The notes under the pieces: generated by a model | Told to the model about the DNA's origin: nothing | The model's database searches: none | The model's input: the letters and a program-made list of their open reading frames with translations, nothing else | Assembly (NCBI RefSeq): GCF_000212695.1 | Contig: NC_015514.1 | Location: 620,001 to 684,000, forward strand | Direction of reading: 5' to 3' | Length of the DNA: 64,000 nt | DNA from: Cellulomonas fimi ATCC 484 | GTDB taxonomy: Bacteria; Actinomycetota; Actinomycetes; Actinomycetales; Cellulomonadaceae | In this document: piece after piece, positions 1 through 7,855 of the stretch | How positions within the stretch are numbered: the first letter of the stretch is position 1 | Layout of the letters: every line of letters starts with the position of its first letter | Program-made: the position numbers and the translations under genes

Positions 1-1046
1 CGCCCGACCTGAGGGGCCGCGAGCGCATCCTGCAGGTGCACGCGCAGGGCAAGCCGATGGCGCCGCACGTCGACCTCGTGGGCGTCGCACGGCGCACGCC
101 CGGCTTCACGGGTGCGGACCTGGCGAACGTGCTCAACGAGGCGGCGCTGCTGACCGCGCGCAAGAACGCGCAGGTCATCGACGACCACGCGCTCGACGAG
201 GCGATCGACCGCGTCATCGCCGGCCCGCAGAAGCGGACGCGCGTGATGAACGTCAAGGAGCAGAAGATCACCGCGTACCACGAGGGCGGTCACGCCCTGG
301 TGGCGGCGGCGCTCCGGTACACCGACCCGGTCACGAAGGTGACAATCCTGCCGCGCGGCCGAGCGCTGGGCTACACGATGGTCATGCCCATCGAGGACAA
401 GTACTCGACGACGCGCAACGAGCTGCTCGACCAGCTCGCGTACGCGATGGGCGGCCGCGTCGCCGAGGAGCTCGTCTTCCACGACCCGACGACGGGCGCG
501 AGCAACGACATCGAGAAGGCCACGGCGACGGCCCGGCGGATGGTCACGCAGTTCGGCATGAGCAGCCGGCTGGGTGCGATCCGGCTGGGTCAGGAGTCCA
601 ACGAGGTGTTCCTGGGCCGCGACGTCGGCCACCAGCGGGACTACTCGGAGGACGTCGCGGGCGCGATCGACCTCGAGGTGCGGGCGCTGATCGAGCGGGC
701 GCACGACGAGGCGTGGGAGATCCTCGTCGAGTACCGCGAGGTGCTCGACACCCTGGTCCTGGAGCTCCTGGAGAAGGAGACGCTGAACGCCGAGCAGCTC
801 GCGGAGATCTTCACGCCCGTCGTGAAGCGCGAGCCGCGCCAGGTGTGGCTCTCCAGCGACCAGCGCGCGGTGTCGAACCAGGGCCCCGTCATGACCGCCG
901 CCGAGAAGGCCGCGCAGAACGGCCACCCCGTCATCCCCGAGGACGAGGCCGCCGTGGTGGGCGAGGGGAACCCGCCGACCAAGGTCATCGAGCTCCCGCC
1001 GGGGCAGACGCCGGACACGAAGGGCTGGAGCCGCGACGGTGAGTGA
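1..1046 (+). CDS. ftsH: ATP-dependent zinc metalloprotease FtsH, C-terminal part (5' end outside window)
   Basis: The frame is open from the window edge, so the start and most of the AAA ATPase domain are missing. What remains is the end of the AAA module followed by the M41 peptidase domain. The zinc motif HEGGH lies at about nt 279-293, and TTGASND, which supplies the third metal ligand in this family, lies some 80 residues later. The last ~75 residues are a variable hydrophilic tail (…[12 protein letters not shown]). FtsH is a membrane-anchored hexameric protease that degrades misfolded and regulatory membrane and cytosolic proteins. The stop overlaps the folE start by 8 bases, so ftsH and the folate genes are probably co-transcribed, an arrangement common in actinobacteria. 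Confidence 0.96.
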   Translation, partial: PDLRGRERILQVHAQGKPMAPHVDLVGVARRTPGFTGADLANVLNEAALLTARKNAQVIDDHALDEAIDRVIAGPQKRTRVMNVKEQKITAYHEGGHALVAAALRYTDPVTKVTILPRGRALGYTMVMPIEDKYSTTRNELLDQLAYAMGGRVAEELVFHDPTTGASNDIEKATATARRMVTQFGMSSRLGAIRLGQESNEVFLGRDVGHQRDYSEDVAGAIDLEVRALIERAHDEAWEILVEYREVLDTLVLELLEKETLNAEQLAEIFTPVVKREPRQVWLSSDQRAVSNQGPVMTAAEKAAQNGHPVIPEDEAAVVGEGNPPTKVIELPPGQTPDTKGWSRDGE

Positions 1047-1674
1047 GGCCGTGACCGACGGCGTCCCGTCGCGCATCAACCCGGTGACGGGCGGCGGCCG
1101 GGCCGTGGGCGAGTACGACGAGCAGCGGGCCGAGGCCGCCGTCCGTGAGCTGCTGCTCGCGGTCGGCGAGGACCCGGACCGTGAGGGGCTGCTGGAGACG
1201 CCGGCACGCGTCGCCCGCGCGTACCGGGAGATCTTCGCGGGGCTCTACCAGGACCCGACCGACGTCCTGACCACCACGTTCGACCTCGGCCACGAGGAGA
1301 TGGTGCTGGTCAAGGACATCGAGGTGTACTCGACGTGCGAGCACCACCTGGTGCCCTTCCACGGCGTCGCGCACGTCGGCTACATCCCTGGCGAGGACGG
1401 CCGCATCACGGGGCTCAGCAAGCTCGCGCGGCTCGTCGACGTCTACGCCCGGCGCCCGCAGGTGCAGGAGCGGCTGACGTCGCAGGTCGCGGACGCGCTC
1501 GTCGAGGTGCTCCAGCCGCGCGGCGTGCTCGTCGTGGTCGAGTGCGAGCACCTGTGCATGTCCATGCGCGGGGTCCGCAAGCCCGGGTCCCGGACCGTCA
1601 CGTCCGCGGTGCGCGGGCAGATGCGTGACGTCGCGACCCGTGCCGAGGCGATGAGCCTGGTCCTCGGCCGCTGA
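1039..1674 (+). CDS. folE: GTP cyclohydrolase I
   Basis: Converts GTP to 7,8-dihydroneopterin triphosphate, the first step of tetrahydrofolate synthesis. At 211 residues it has the normal family length. Zinc-site residues are visible: C100 and H103 in STCEHH, and C173 in EHLCMSMRG. The flanking [14 protein letters not shown] and SRTVTSA blocks are all present. The GTG start overlaps the ftsH stop. Two downstream pterin genes (folP, folB-folK) complete most of the pathway. The N-terminal ~25 residues are not conserved in the family. Confidence 0.97.
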   Translation: MSEAVTDGVPSRINPVTGGGRAVGEYDEQRAEAAVRELLLAVGEDPDREGLLETPARVARAYREIFAGLYQDPTDVLTTTFDLGHEEMVLVKDIEVYSTCEHHLVPFHGVAHVGYIPGEDGRITGLSKLARLVDVYARRPQVQERLTSQVADALVEVLQPRGVLVVVECEHLCMSMRGVRKPGSRTVTSAVRGQMRDVATRAEAMSLVLGR

Positions 1675-1693
1675 CGGCAGCGCGACCCACCCC

Positions 1694-1699
1694 TAGGCT
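1694..1699 (+). promoter_or_regulatory. -10 hexamer of a probable leaderless folP promoter
   Basis: TAGGCT ends 7 nt before the GTG start of folP. A TANNNT hexamer 6-8 nt ahead of a start codon is the usual layout of leaderless actinobacterial transcripts. It suggests folP can be transcribed separately from ftsH-folE. No convincing -35 was identified. Confidence 0.5.
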
Positions 1700-1706
1700 C
1701 GGCACC

Positions 1707-2702
1707 GTGACCCGCCCCGACGGACCCGCGACGACCGGCCCGCACCCCGGCCCGGAGCCGTTCCCGGACCGGCTGCGCGGGCTGGGGCGGACCCTCGTCA
1801 TGGGCGTCGTCAACGTCACGCCGGACTCGTTCTCCGACGGGGGCCGCTGGTTCACCCCCGGTGCCGCGGTCGCGCACGGGCTGGAGCTGCTGGCGCACGG
1901 CGCGGACCTCCTCGACGTCGGTGGCGAGTCGACGCGTCCCGGTGCACGCCGGGTGCCCGTCGACGAGGAGCTCGCGCGCGTGCTGCCCGTGGTCGAGGAG
2001 CTCACGGCCCGCGGAGCCGCGGTCAGCGTCGACACGACGCGCGCGGCCGTCGCCCGGGCCGCGGTGGAGCGCGGCGCGGTGCTGGTCAACGACGTGTCCG
2101 GCGGCCTGGCCGACGAGGGCATGGCCCGTGCGGTCGCCGAGACCGGGGTCGCGTACGTGGCGATGCACTGGCGCGGGCACGCCGACGTCATGGACGACCT
2201 CGACGACTACGACGACGTCGTGGCCGACGTGCGGGCGGAGCTCGCGGCGCGCGTCGCGCACCTGCGGGCCGCGGGTGTCGACGACCGGCAGGTCGTGCTC
2301 GACCCCGGGCTGGGGTTCGCGAAGCCGGGCGCGAGCAACTGGCCGCTGCTGGCGCGCCTGCCCGAGCTGCTCGGTGACGGCTTCCCGGTGCTGGTCGGTG
2401 CGAGCCGCAAACGGTTCCTCGGGCACCTGCTGGCGCGTCCCGACGGCACCCCGGCACCGCCCCTGGCCCGCGACGGCGCGACCGCCGCGATCTCGGCGCT
2501 CGCCGCCGCCGCGGGGGCGTGGTGCGTGCGGGTCCACGAGGTGGCAGGCTCGGCCGACGCGGTCCGGGTGGCGGCCGCGTGGCGCGGAGCCGGAGCCGGA
2601 CCGGCCGGCGTCGTCGGGGACGCCTCACCCCCCGGCGCGTGGGCACCCGAGCAGGACGAGCTTCCGGTCGACGAGGACGCGAGCATGAGGAGCAGCACGT
2701 GA
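1707..2702 (+). CDS. folP: Dihydropteroate synthase
   Basis: Condenses 6-hydroxymethyl-dihydropterin diphosphate with p-aminobenzoate; it is the sulfonamide target. The 331-residue TIM-barrel protein carries all signature loops: MGVVNVTPDSFSDGG, the D-GGESTRPGA loop, VSVDTT, VNDVSGG, LDPGLGFAK and GASRKRF. About 40 extra acidic or Pro/Ala-rich residues follow the last barrel helix and look like a family-variable tail. The stop overlaps the next start as GTGA. The start is set by the upstream -10 hexamer and by the position of the first conserved motif. Confidence 0.97.
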   Translation: MTRPDGPATTGPHPGPEPFPDRLRGLGRTLVMGVVNVTPDSFSDGGRWFTPGAAVAHGLELLAHGADLLDVGGESTRPGARRVPVDEELARVLPVVEELTARGAAVSVDTTRAAVARAAVERGAVLVNDVSGGLADEGMARAVAETGVAYVAMHWRGHADVMDDLDDYDDVVADVRAELAARVAHLRAAGVDDRQVVLDPGLGFAKPGASNWPLLARLPELLGDGFPVLVGASRKRFLGHLLARPDGTPAPPLARDGATAAISALAAAAGAWCVRVHEVAGSADAVRVAAAWRGAGAGPAGVVGDASPPGAWAPEQDELPVDEDASMRSST

Positions 2703-4243
2703 CGACGCACGACGAGCACGGGGCGGCGTACGACGGCAACGGACGGCGGCTCGACCAGATCCGGCTGAGCGGGATCGCCGCCACGGGGTACCACGGCGTG
2801 TTCGAGCACGAGCGGCGCGAGGGCCAGACGTTCGTCGCGGACGTCGTCGTGCACCTCGACACGCGCCGCGCGGCCGCGGGAGACGACCTCGCGCACACGC
2901 TGGACTACGGCGTCCTCGCGCAGCAGGTCGCTGCCGTCCTCGCGGGTGAGCCCGTGGACCTCGTCGAGACGCTCGCGGAGCGCATCGCCGCGACGGTGCT
3001 GGCCGCCGGGGCGGTGCAGGCCGTCGACGTCGCCGTGCACAAGCCGCAGGCGCCGATCCCGGTGCCGTTCGGCGACGTGGTCGTCGCGATCCGCCGCGAC
3101 CGCACCAAGCTCCCGGCCGCCGAGCCGTACACGGGCGAGCTGCGGGCCTCGGCGCCGCGCCCGCTGCCGACGACGCCACCTGCGGGCCACGCCGCACCGC
3201 TGGCGGCGGGCCACCTCACGTCGCCGCCGACGGGACCCGTCGCGCCCGTCGCGCTGCCCGCGACCCCGCCGTCGGGCCACGTCGCCCCGCCGCCCGGCGG
3301 GCCGTCGAGCGGTCCCGTCGACGGCCCGCTCGACGAGACCGCGGTCCTCCCGGCGATGCCCGCCCTGCCGCCGCCCGGGCCGGTCGCGCCGGGTCCCGCC
3401 GCACCGACGCCGGGCCTCGTCGGCGCCGGACCGGTCCCGTTCGGCGCCCCCGGCCCCGACGTCCCGACCGGCTCGCCGAGCGGTGCGCTCACGGGGGCGT
3501 CGTGGGACCCGTCGGCCACGCAGGTCATGCCCGGCCCCGTGCCTGCGTACGACGACGAGCCCGAGGGCTTCGTCACGGGCGAGATCGTCACCGACGCGCT
3601 GGACGACGCCCCGGCCGAGCCGGTCGAGGTCGTGCTCGCGCTGGGCGCGAACCTGGGTGCGGCGCAGGAGACGCTGCGGGACGCGGTGTCCGACCTCGCG
3701 GCGACGCGCGGTGTCGAGGTCACGGACGTCTCGCCGCTGGCCCGGACCGCCGCCGTCGGGCCCGAGCAGCCCGACTACCTCAACGCCGTCGTGCTCGCGC
3801 GCACGACGCTCTCGCCGCGTGACCTGCTGCGTGCGACCCAGGCGATCGAGCACGCGCACGGCCGCGAGCGCGCCGAGCGGTGGGGGCCGCGCACGCTCGA
3901 CATCGACATCGTCGTGTACGGGTCGGTGCTGGCGGTCACGGACGACCTGGAGCTGCCGCACCCGCGGGCGCACGAGCGGGCGTTCGTGCTCGAGCCGTGG
4001 TCGCAGCTCGACCCGGACGCGATCCTGCCGGGCCTCGGCGGCGGCCCGGTCGCGGCCCTCGCGGCGACGGCACCTGACCGGGGCGGCGTGCGGTGGCTCG
4101 CGCTCGACTGGCTGACGGCCCCCGTCCCGGGCACGAGCGGGGTGCCGGTCGTCGAGGCGCCCGTGCGGGACTCCGTGCTCCCGCCCGACGGGTACGCCCC
4201 CGCGGCCGACCCGTCGCAGGTGCCGCGGACGCCGTCCCCGTGA
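2699..4243 (+). CDS. folBK: Fused dihydroneopterin aldolase / HPPK (FolB-FolK)
   Basis: One 514-residue frame joins two folate enzymes. Residues ~20-138 are dihydroneopterin aldolase (GYHGVFEHER, LDYG, LVETLAERIA). Residues ~307-480 are 6-hydroxymethyl-dihydropterin pyrophosphokinase, with the ERWGPRTLDIDI signature and the HPR segment. Between them lies a Pro/Ala/Gly-rich low-complexity linker of about 165 residues (~140-306). The GTG start overlaps the folP stop by 4 nt; a longer upstream open frame is ruled out because it would overlap folP coding. The two activities are consecutive except that HPPK follows the aldolase product, so a fusion could aid channelling (inference). Fused FolB-FolK proteins are known elsewhere; the length of this linker is unusual. 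Confidence 0.93.
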   Translation: MTTHDEHGAAYDGNGRRLDQIRLSGIAATGYHGVFEHERREGQTFVADVVVHLDTRRAAAGDDLAHTLDYGVLAQQVAAVLAGEPVDLVETLAERIAATVLAAGAVQAVDVAVHKPQAPIPVPFGDVVVAIRRDRTKLPAAEPYTGELRASAPRPLPTTPPAGHAAPLAAGHLTSPPTGPVAPVALPATPPSGHVAPPPGGPSSGPVDGPLDETAVLPAMPALPPPGPVAPGPAAPTPGLVGAGPVPFGAPGPDVPTGSPSGALTGASWDPSATQVMPGPVPAYDDEPEGFVTGEIVTDALDDAPAEPVEVVLALGANLGAAQETLRDAVSDLAATRGVEVTDVSPLARTAAVGPEQPDYLNAVVLARTTLSPRDLLRATQAIEHAHGRERAERWGPRTLDIDIVVYGSVLAVTDDLELPHPRAHERAFVLEPWSQLDPDAILPGLGGGPVAALAATAPDRGGVRWLALDWLTAPVPGTSGVPVVEAPVRDSVLPPDGYAPAADPSQVPRTPSP

Positions 4244-4728
4244 TCCAGGCGACCCGCTGGCCGACGCTCCTCGCGGTCGCGGCCGTCGTCGCGGCGGTGA
4301 CGTGGATCGTCCTGGACGTGCTGGTCGGCAACGGCACGGCGCCGCCGCAGGTGCCGTGGCTCGTCGCGGCGGTCGAGGTGGTGATCGCCGGCGTGGTGCT
4401 CGCGATGGGCTGGGCCGTGCGGCAGTTCCTGCGCGGGAAGCGGCCGGGCCTCGACCCGATCCGCGCGGCCCGCACCGCGGTCCTCGCGAAGGCCTCGTGC
4501 TACACGGGCGCGCTGCTGGCCGGCTGGTACGGCGGGCAGGCGCTCGCGCTGGTCACGGACCTCGCCGTCCCGGGCAACGGCGGGCGCGCGGGTGCGGCGG
4601 CGGTCGCGACGGGCGGGGCCGTGGTGCTGGCCGTCGTCGGGCTCGTCGTCGAGCGCTTCTGCCGGGTCCCGCCGCCGGACGAGGGTGCGGTGCGCGGCGA
4701 CGAGGCGGCACCCGACGCGTCGGTCTGA
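4240..4728 (+). CDS. DUF3180 family membrane protein
   Basis: A 162-residue protein with four predicted membrane segments: ~8-30, ~38-62, ~86-110 and ~118-145. It matches the actinobacterial DUF3180 family, which typically sits directly after folK, as here; the GTG start overlaps the folBK stop by 4 nt. The TRWPTLL N-terminus and the basic cytoplasmic loop with RAARTAVLAKA are typical of the family. Its function is unknown; constant linkage with folate genes is the only clue. The C-terminal ~18 residues are hydrophilic and acidic. Confidence 0.85.
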   Translation: MIQATRWPTLLAVAAVVAAVTWIVLDVLVGNGTAPPQVPWLVAAVEVVIAGVVLAMGWAVRQFLRGKRPGLDPIRAARTAVLAKASCYTGALLAGWYGGQALALVTDLAVPGNGGRAGAAAVATGGAVVLAVVGLVVERFCRVPPPDEGAVRGDEAAPDASV

Positions 4729-4793
4729 GCGTCACACTCGCGCCGCGGCCCGCGTCAGGAGGGTGACCCACCCCAGCGAACGACGGGCAGACC

Positions 4794-5417
4794 ATGACCA
4801 GCATCCAGCACGTCACCCTCGAGGTGACCGACACGGCCTCGGCCGACACCTTCTACCGCACGGTCCTCGGCGCGGACGTCCCGGTGCGCACGCGCGCGTC
4901 GGACGCGCCGTCGACGGGCTTCCGCGGGTTCACGCTGGGCGTCGACCTGCACTCCCCGGCCGACGTCGACGCGGTCGTCGAGCGCGCGCACGCGGCCGGC
5001 GCCCGGGTCGTCAAGCGGGCCGAGGCGCAGCCGTGGGGCGGCTACTCGGGCGTGGTCGAGGCCCCCGACGGGACGGTCTGGAAGGTCGCCACGGCGGCAC
5101 CGGCCGGGACCGCGCCGACCGGCGGCACCGTCGAACGGACGGTCCTGCTCCTCGGCGTCGGTGCCGTCGCGGCGGCGACGGCCGCGCTCGTCGAGCGGGG
5201 GTTCGAGGTCGCGAAGGACTACGGCGAGTACGTCGAGCTCGAGCCGGGCGACGGGCGCGTCACGCTCGGCCTGTACGAGCGGACCGGCCTCGCGGCGGAG
5301 TTCGGTGTGGACCCCCAGGGCTCGGGGTCGCACCGGCTGGCGATCGGCACGGACGGCACGGCGCGCGTCGACGCCGACGGCTTCGTGTGGGAGCCCGTCG
5401 CCGCTGCGGCGGACTGA
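4794..5417 (+). CDS. VOC-superfamily (glyoxalase-like) protein, two half-domains
   Basis: A 207-residue protein made of two beta-alpha-beta-beta-beta VOC halves (~1-102 and ~113-205). The first is clearest: HVTLEVTD, FYRTVLGAD, and PWGGYSGVVEAPDGTVW ending in the canonical D-P/D-G-x-x-W strand. Family members include glyoxalases, dioxygenases and antibiotic-binding proteins; the substrate cannot be read from sequence. It is followed after 3 nt by a second VOC gene, suggesting co-expression. The ATG start lies 66 nt after DUF3180. Confidence 0.8.
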   Translation: MTSIQHVTLEVTDTASADTFYRTVLGADVPVRTRASDAPSTGFRGFTLGVDLHSPADVDAVVERAHAAGARVVKRAEAQPWGGYSGVVEAPDGTVWKVATAAPAGTAPTGGTVERTVLLLGVGAVAAATAALVERGFEVAKDYGEYVELEPGDGRVTLGLYERTGLAAEFGVDPQGSGSHRLAIGTDGTARVDADGFVWEPVAAAAD

Positions 5418-5420
5418 CCG

Positions 5421-5855
5421 GTGCACGTCCGGGTGCACCGGGCGTTCCTCCCGCACCTCGACCCGGCGGCGTCGCTCGCGCTCTACCGCGACGTGCTGGG
5501 CCTCGAGGTGCGGGAGGACGTCGGCTCCGGCTCGCTGCGCTGGCTGACGTTCGCGCCGGCCGCACCGTCCGACGAGGCCTCGGGCTCGGGTGGTGCGGCG
5601 CTCGTGCTCGGCCCTCCGATCGCGTCGCACGGCGTCACGCAGGCCGAGCACCGCACCGTTCGAGAGCTCATGGCCAAGGGCGTGTACGCCACGGTGTCGC
5701 TCGCGACCGGCGACCTCGCGGGTGCGTTCGCGCGCGTCGAGGCGTGCGACGTCGTCGACCTCCTGCAGGAGCCTGCCCGCCGGCCGTTCGGCGGCGTGGA
5801 CTTCGCCTTCCTCGACCCGGCCGGCAACGTCGTGCGCGTCGTCGAGGCACCCTGA
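5421..5855 (+). CDS. VOC-superfamily protein
   Basis: A 144-residue single VOC domain: FLPHLDPAASLALYRDVLGLEV at the N-terminus (quoted from ~8), an R-W-L-T-F strand, and the closing FGGVDFAFLDPAGN motif. It starts with GTG 3 nt downstream of the previous VOC gene, so the two are almost certainly one transcript. Glyoxalase, fosfomycin/bleomycin-resistance-like or unknown lyase roles are possible. Transcription probably ends at the strong hairpin just downstream. Confidence 0.78.
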   Translation: MHVRVHRAFLPHLDPAASLALYRDVLGLEVREDVGSGSLRWLTFAPAAPSDEASGSGGAALVLGPPIASHGVTQAEHRTVRELMAKGVYATVSLATGDLAGAFARVEACDVVDLLQEPARRPFGGVDFAFLDPAGNVVRVVEAP

Positions 5856-5877
5856 CCGACGCGGGCCGACCCGGGCC

Positions 5878-5923
5878 GCACCCGGGCGGAGCCTGGACTA
5901 CGGCCCGGGCTCCGCCCGGGTGC
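5878..5923. terminator. Bidirectional terminator hairpin, 16-bp stem
   Basis: 5878-5893 and 5908-5923 are perfect inverted repeats (GCACCCGGGCGGAGCC and its complement) around a 14-nt loop. It lies between the convergent VOC gene and DUF1905 gene, and its right arm is inside the last codons of DUF1905. There is no U-tract on the plus side. Confidence 0.7.
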
Positions 5924-6350
5924 GCATCGCCTCCAGCAGCGCCGCGACCCGCCGCGCGCGGGTCGCGGGCGTGCGGGCGCTCTCGACCGTGCGGACGTGC
6001 TGGCGTCGACGGCTCACGGTGAGGCCGTCGAACGCTCGCCGCGCCCCGGGGTCGGCCACCAGGGCCGCGACGACGTCGTCGGGCACGTCCACCGTGACGG
6101 GCGTGGTGTCGAGCTCGACGTCGACGTCCACGTGGTCGCCGACCTGCACGCCGGTCGCGGCGCGGCGGGCGTTGCTGAGCCCGATGAGGTGCCGCCCGCG
6201 CAGCAGCGCGACCCGCGTGCTCCACCGGTGACCGTGCAGGGTGACGACCACCCGGGGGCGTGCGCCGCCGTCGAGGGCCCGCACGACGTCGGGCGGGACC
6301 TCCAGGCCGCGCATCGGCTCGTGCGGCTCGACCTCCGTGCGGAACCTCAT
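5898..6350 (-). CDS. DUF1905 / YdeI-OmpD-associated family protein
   Basis: A 150-residue protein. The N-terminal ~90 residues match DUF1905, a small beta-barrel (VTLHGHRWSTRVAL, IGLSNARRAATG, GDHVDVDVELD). The C-terminal half is a YdeI-type helical motif (VSRRRQHVRTVESARTPATRARRV). YdeI has been associated with bacteriocin or antimicrobial-peptide tolerance in other bacteria; no function is proven for this actinobacterial form. The ATG start overlaps the stop of the upstream sigma-factor gene (ATGA), so the two form a translationally coupled pair. Confidence 0.78.
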   Translation of the reverse strand: MRFRTEVEPHEPMRGLEVPPDVVRALDGGARPRVVVTLHGHRWSTRVALLRGRHLIGLSNARRAATGVQVGDHVDVDVELDTTPVTVDVPDDVVAALVADPGARRAFDGLTVSRRRQHVRTVESARTPATRARRVAALLEAMRTRAEPGP

Positions 6351-7216
6351 GCGTCGCCCCTCTCCGCAGCGCCCGCGGGGACGATGCTCAGCGTGGCCAG
6401 GACCTCGGGGTCGGCGAGGAGCTCGATCTCCCGGACGAGCCCGCCGTCGAGGTGGAACGCGAACGCGACCTTGACGTCGCCGCCGACGACCCACGCGAGG
6501 CCCGGCTCGCCGTCGACGGACACGAGACGTGCCCCCCGGGCACCGCCGCGGAACCGCCCGGCGACCGCCTCCGCGCCGTCGTACAGCGCGTCGGCGCCGA
6601 TCCGCTGGCCGACGCGGTCGGCCCGCATCACCGCGTCGGGGGCGAGGAGGTCGAGCAGGGCGCCGAGCTCGCCGCCGCGCGCGGCGGCCAGGAACGCCTC
6701 GACGACGCGCCGGTTGCCGGCGCGCACGGCGGGGTCGTCGGCGTCGGGCGCACCGCGCAGCCGCAGCCGAGCGCGGCTCGCGAGCTTGCGGGCCGCAGCA
6801 GGCGACCTGCCCAGCATCTCGCCGACCTCGTCGAACGGGTACGCGAAGACGTCGTGCAGCACGAACGCGGCGCGTTCCGCGGGCGCGAGCGCGTCGAGCA
6901 CGACCTGCAGCGCGCCCCCGACGCGGTCCGCGAGCAGAGCGTCGACCTCCGGGTCCGCGCCGTCGGGCGGGCCGGCCGGAGTGTGACCCTCGGCTGCCGA
7001 CCGCGTCTGACGGCGGCGCAGGTGGTCGAGGCACAGGCGCGTCACGACCGTCGTCAGCCACGCGGGCGGGTCGTCGACGTGGTCGGTGCGGGCCAGGCGC
7101 AGCCAGGCCTCCTGCACGACGTCGTCCGCCTCGGCGGTCCCGCCGAGTATCCGCGCGGCGACGGCCGTCAGGCGGGCGCGCTCGGACTCGAACAGGGCGG
7201 TGTCCACGGTGCTCAC
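6347..7216 (-). CDS. ECF sigma factor with SnoaL-like C-terminal domain (SigJ/ECF41-like)
   Basis: A 289-residue protein. Region sigma-2 (VAARILGGTAEADDVVQEAW) and region sigma-4 (LAPAERAAFVLHDVFAYPFDEV plus the helix-turn-helix RSPAAARKLASRARLRL) are clear. A SnoaL/NTF2-like domain of about 110 residues follows (VVEAFLAAARGGEL … GPDAVMRAD-type core). In ECF41-type factors this C-terminal domain regulates activity in cis instead of an anti-sigma factor. No anti-sigma gene is adjacent here; the partner is the overlapping DUF1905 gene. The GTG at 7216 has an upstream AGGGA; a second GTG at 7207 is an alternative start. Confidence 0.85.
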   Translation of the reverse strand: MSTVDTALFESERARLTAVAARILGGTAEADDVVQEAWLRLARTDHVDDPPAWLTTVVTRLCLDHLRRRQTRSAAEGHTPAGPPDGADPEVDALLADRVGGALQVVLDALAPAERAAFVLHDVFAYPFDEVGEMLGRSPAAARKLASRARLRLRGAPDADDPAVRAGNRRVVEAFLAAARGGELGALLDLLAPDAVMRADRVGQRIGADALYDGAEAVAGRFRGGARGARLVSVDGEPGLAWVVGGDVKVAFAFHLDGGLVREIELLADPEVLATLSIVPAGAAERGDA

Positions 7217-7333
7217 GGTTCCCTGACGCACCCCGCGCCCGCAACGTGACCGCCCGTGCCTGCACGTCACCCGACCGGCCCCCTCCGACCAACGGCTGAC
7301 CCTGCGTCGTCGCCGCGGTGGGAGGATGGACGC

Positions 7334-7855
7334 ATGGAGGTCACGGAGGAGACGGTGGCGCGCGCGGCGACGGGCGACCTGTTCGACCCGCTCGGGGTGA
7401 CGTGGACGCGGGTCTCGCCGAAGCTCGCGGCGGCCCGGCTGACGGTGACCGCGATCTCCCTGCTGCCGTTCCTCGCGGCGACCGTGCTGCTCGCCGTCCT
7501 CGTCGACGCGGCCTGGTTGTGGGTGTTCCCCGCGGCCGTCGCCGCGCTCGGGCTGTGGATCGGGCTGCTCGTGCCCCGGCAGGTCGGGGCGCTCGCGTAC
7601 GCCGAGCGAGCGGACGACCTGCTCGTGCGCCGCGGCATCCTGTTCCGCCAGCTCGTCGTCGTGCCGTACGGCCGCATGCAGTACGTCGACGTGACGGCGG
7701 GCCCGCTCGCGCGCCGGTTCGGCATCGCGTCGGTCCAGCTGCACACCGCGTCGCCCTCGACGACCGCGTCGATCGAGGGGCTGCCGCCGCAGGAGGCCGC
7801 GCGGCTGCGCGACCGGCTCGCGTCGCGGGGCGAGGCGCGGCTGGCGGGGCTGTGA
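7334..7855 (+). CDS. Bacterial PH-domain (bPH2/DUF304) membrane protein
   Basis: A 173-residue protein with two N-terminal membrane helices (~42-60 and ~65-82) followed by a bacterial pleckstrin-homology domain (LLVRRGILFRQLVVVPYGRM, then QYVDVTAGPLARRFGIASV). The family resembles YdbS, which works with YdbT. The YdbT-like gene follows with a 4-nt GTGA overlap, giving the conserved YdbS-YdbT pair. The role is probably at the membrane, but the biochemical function is unknown. The ATG start is chosen over upstream in-frame codons because the conserved region begins about 25 residues later. Confidence 0.82.
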   Translation: MEVTEETVARAATGDLFDPLGVTWTRVSPKLAAARLTVTAISLLPFLAATVLLAVLVDAAWLWVFPAAVAALGLWIGLLVPRQVGALAYAERADDLLVRRGILFRQLVVVPYGRMQYVDVTAGPLARRFGIASVQLHTASPSTTASIEGLPPQEAARLRDRLASRGEARLAGL

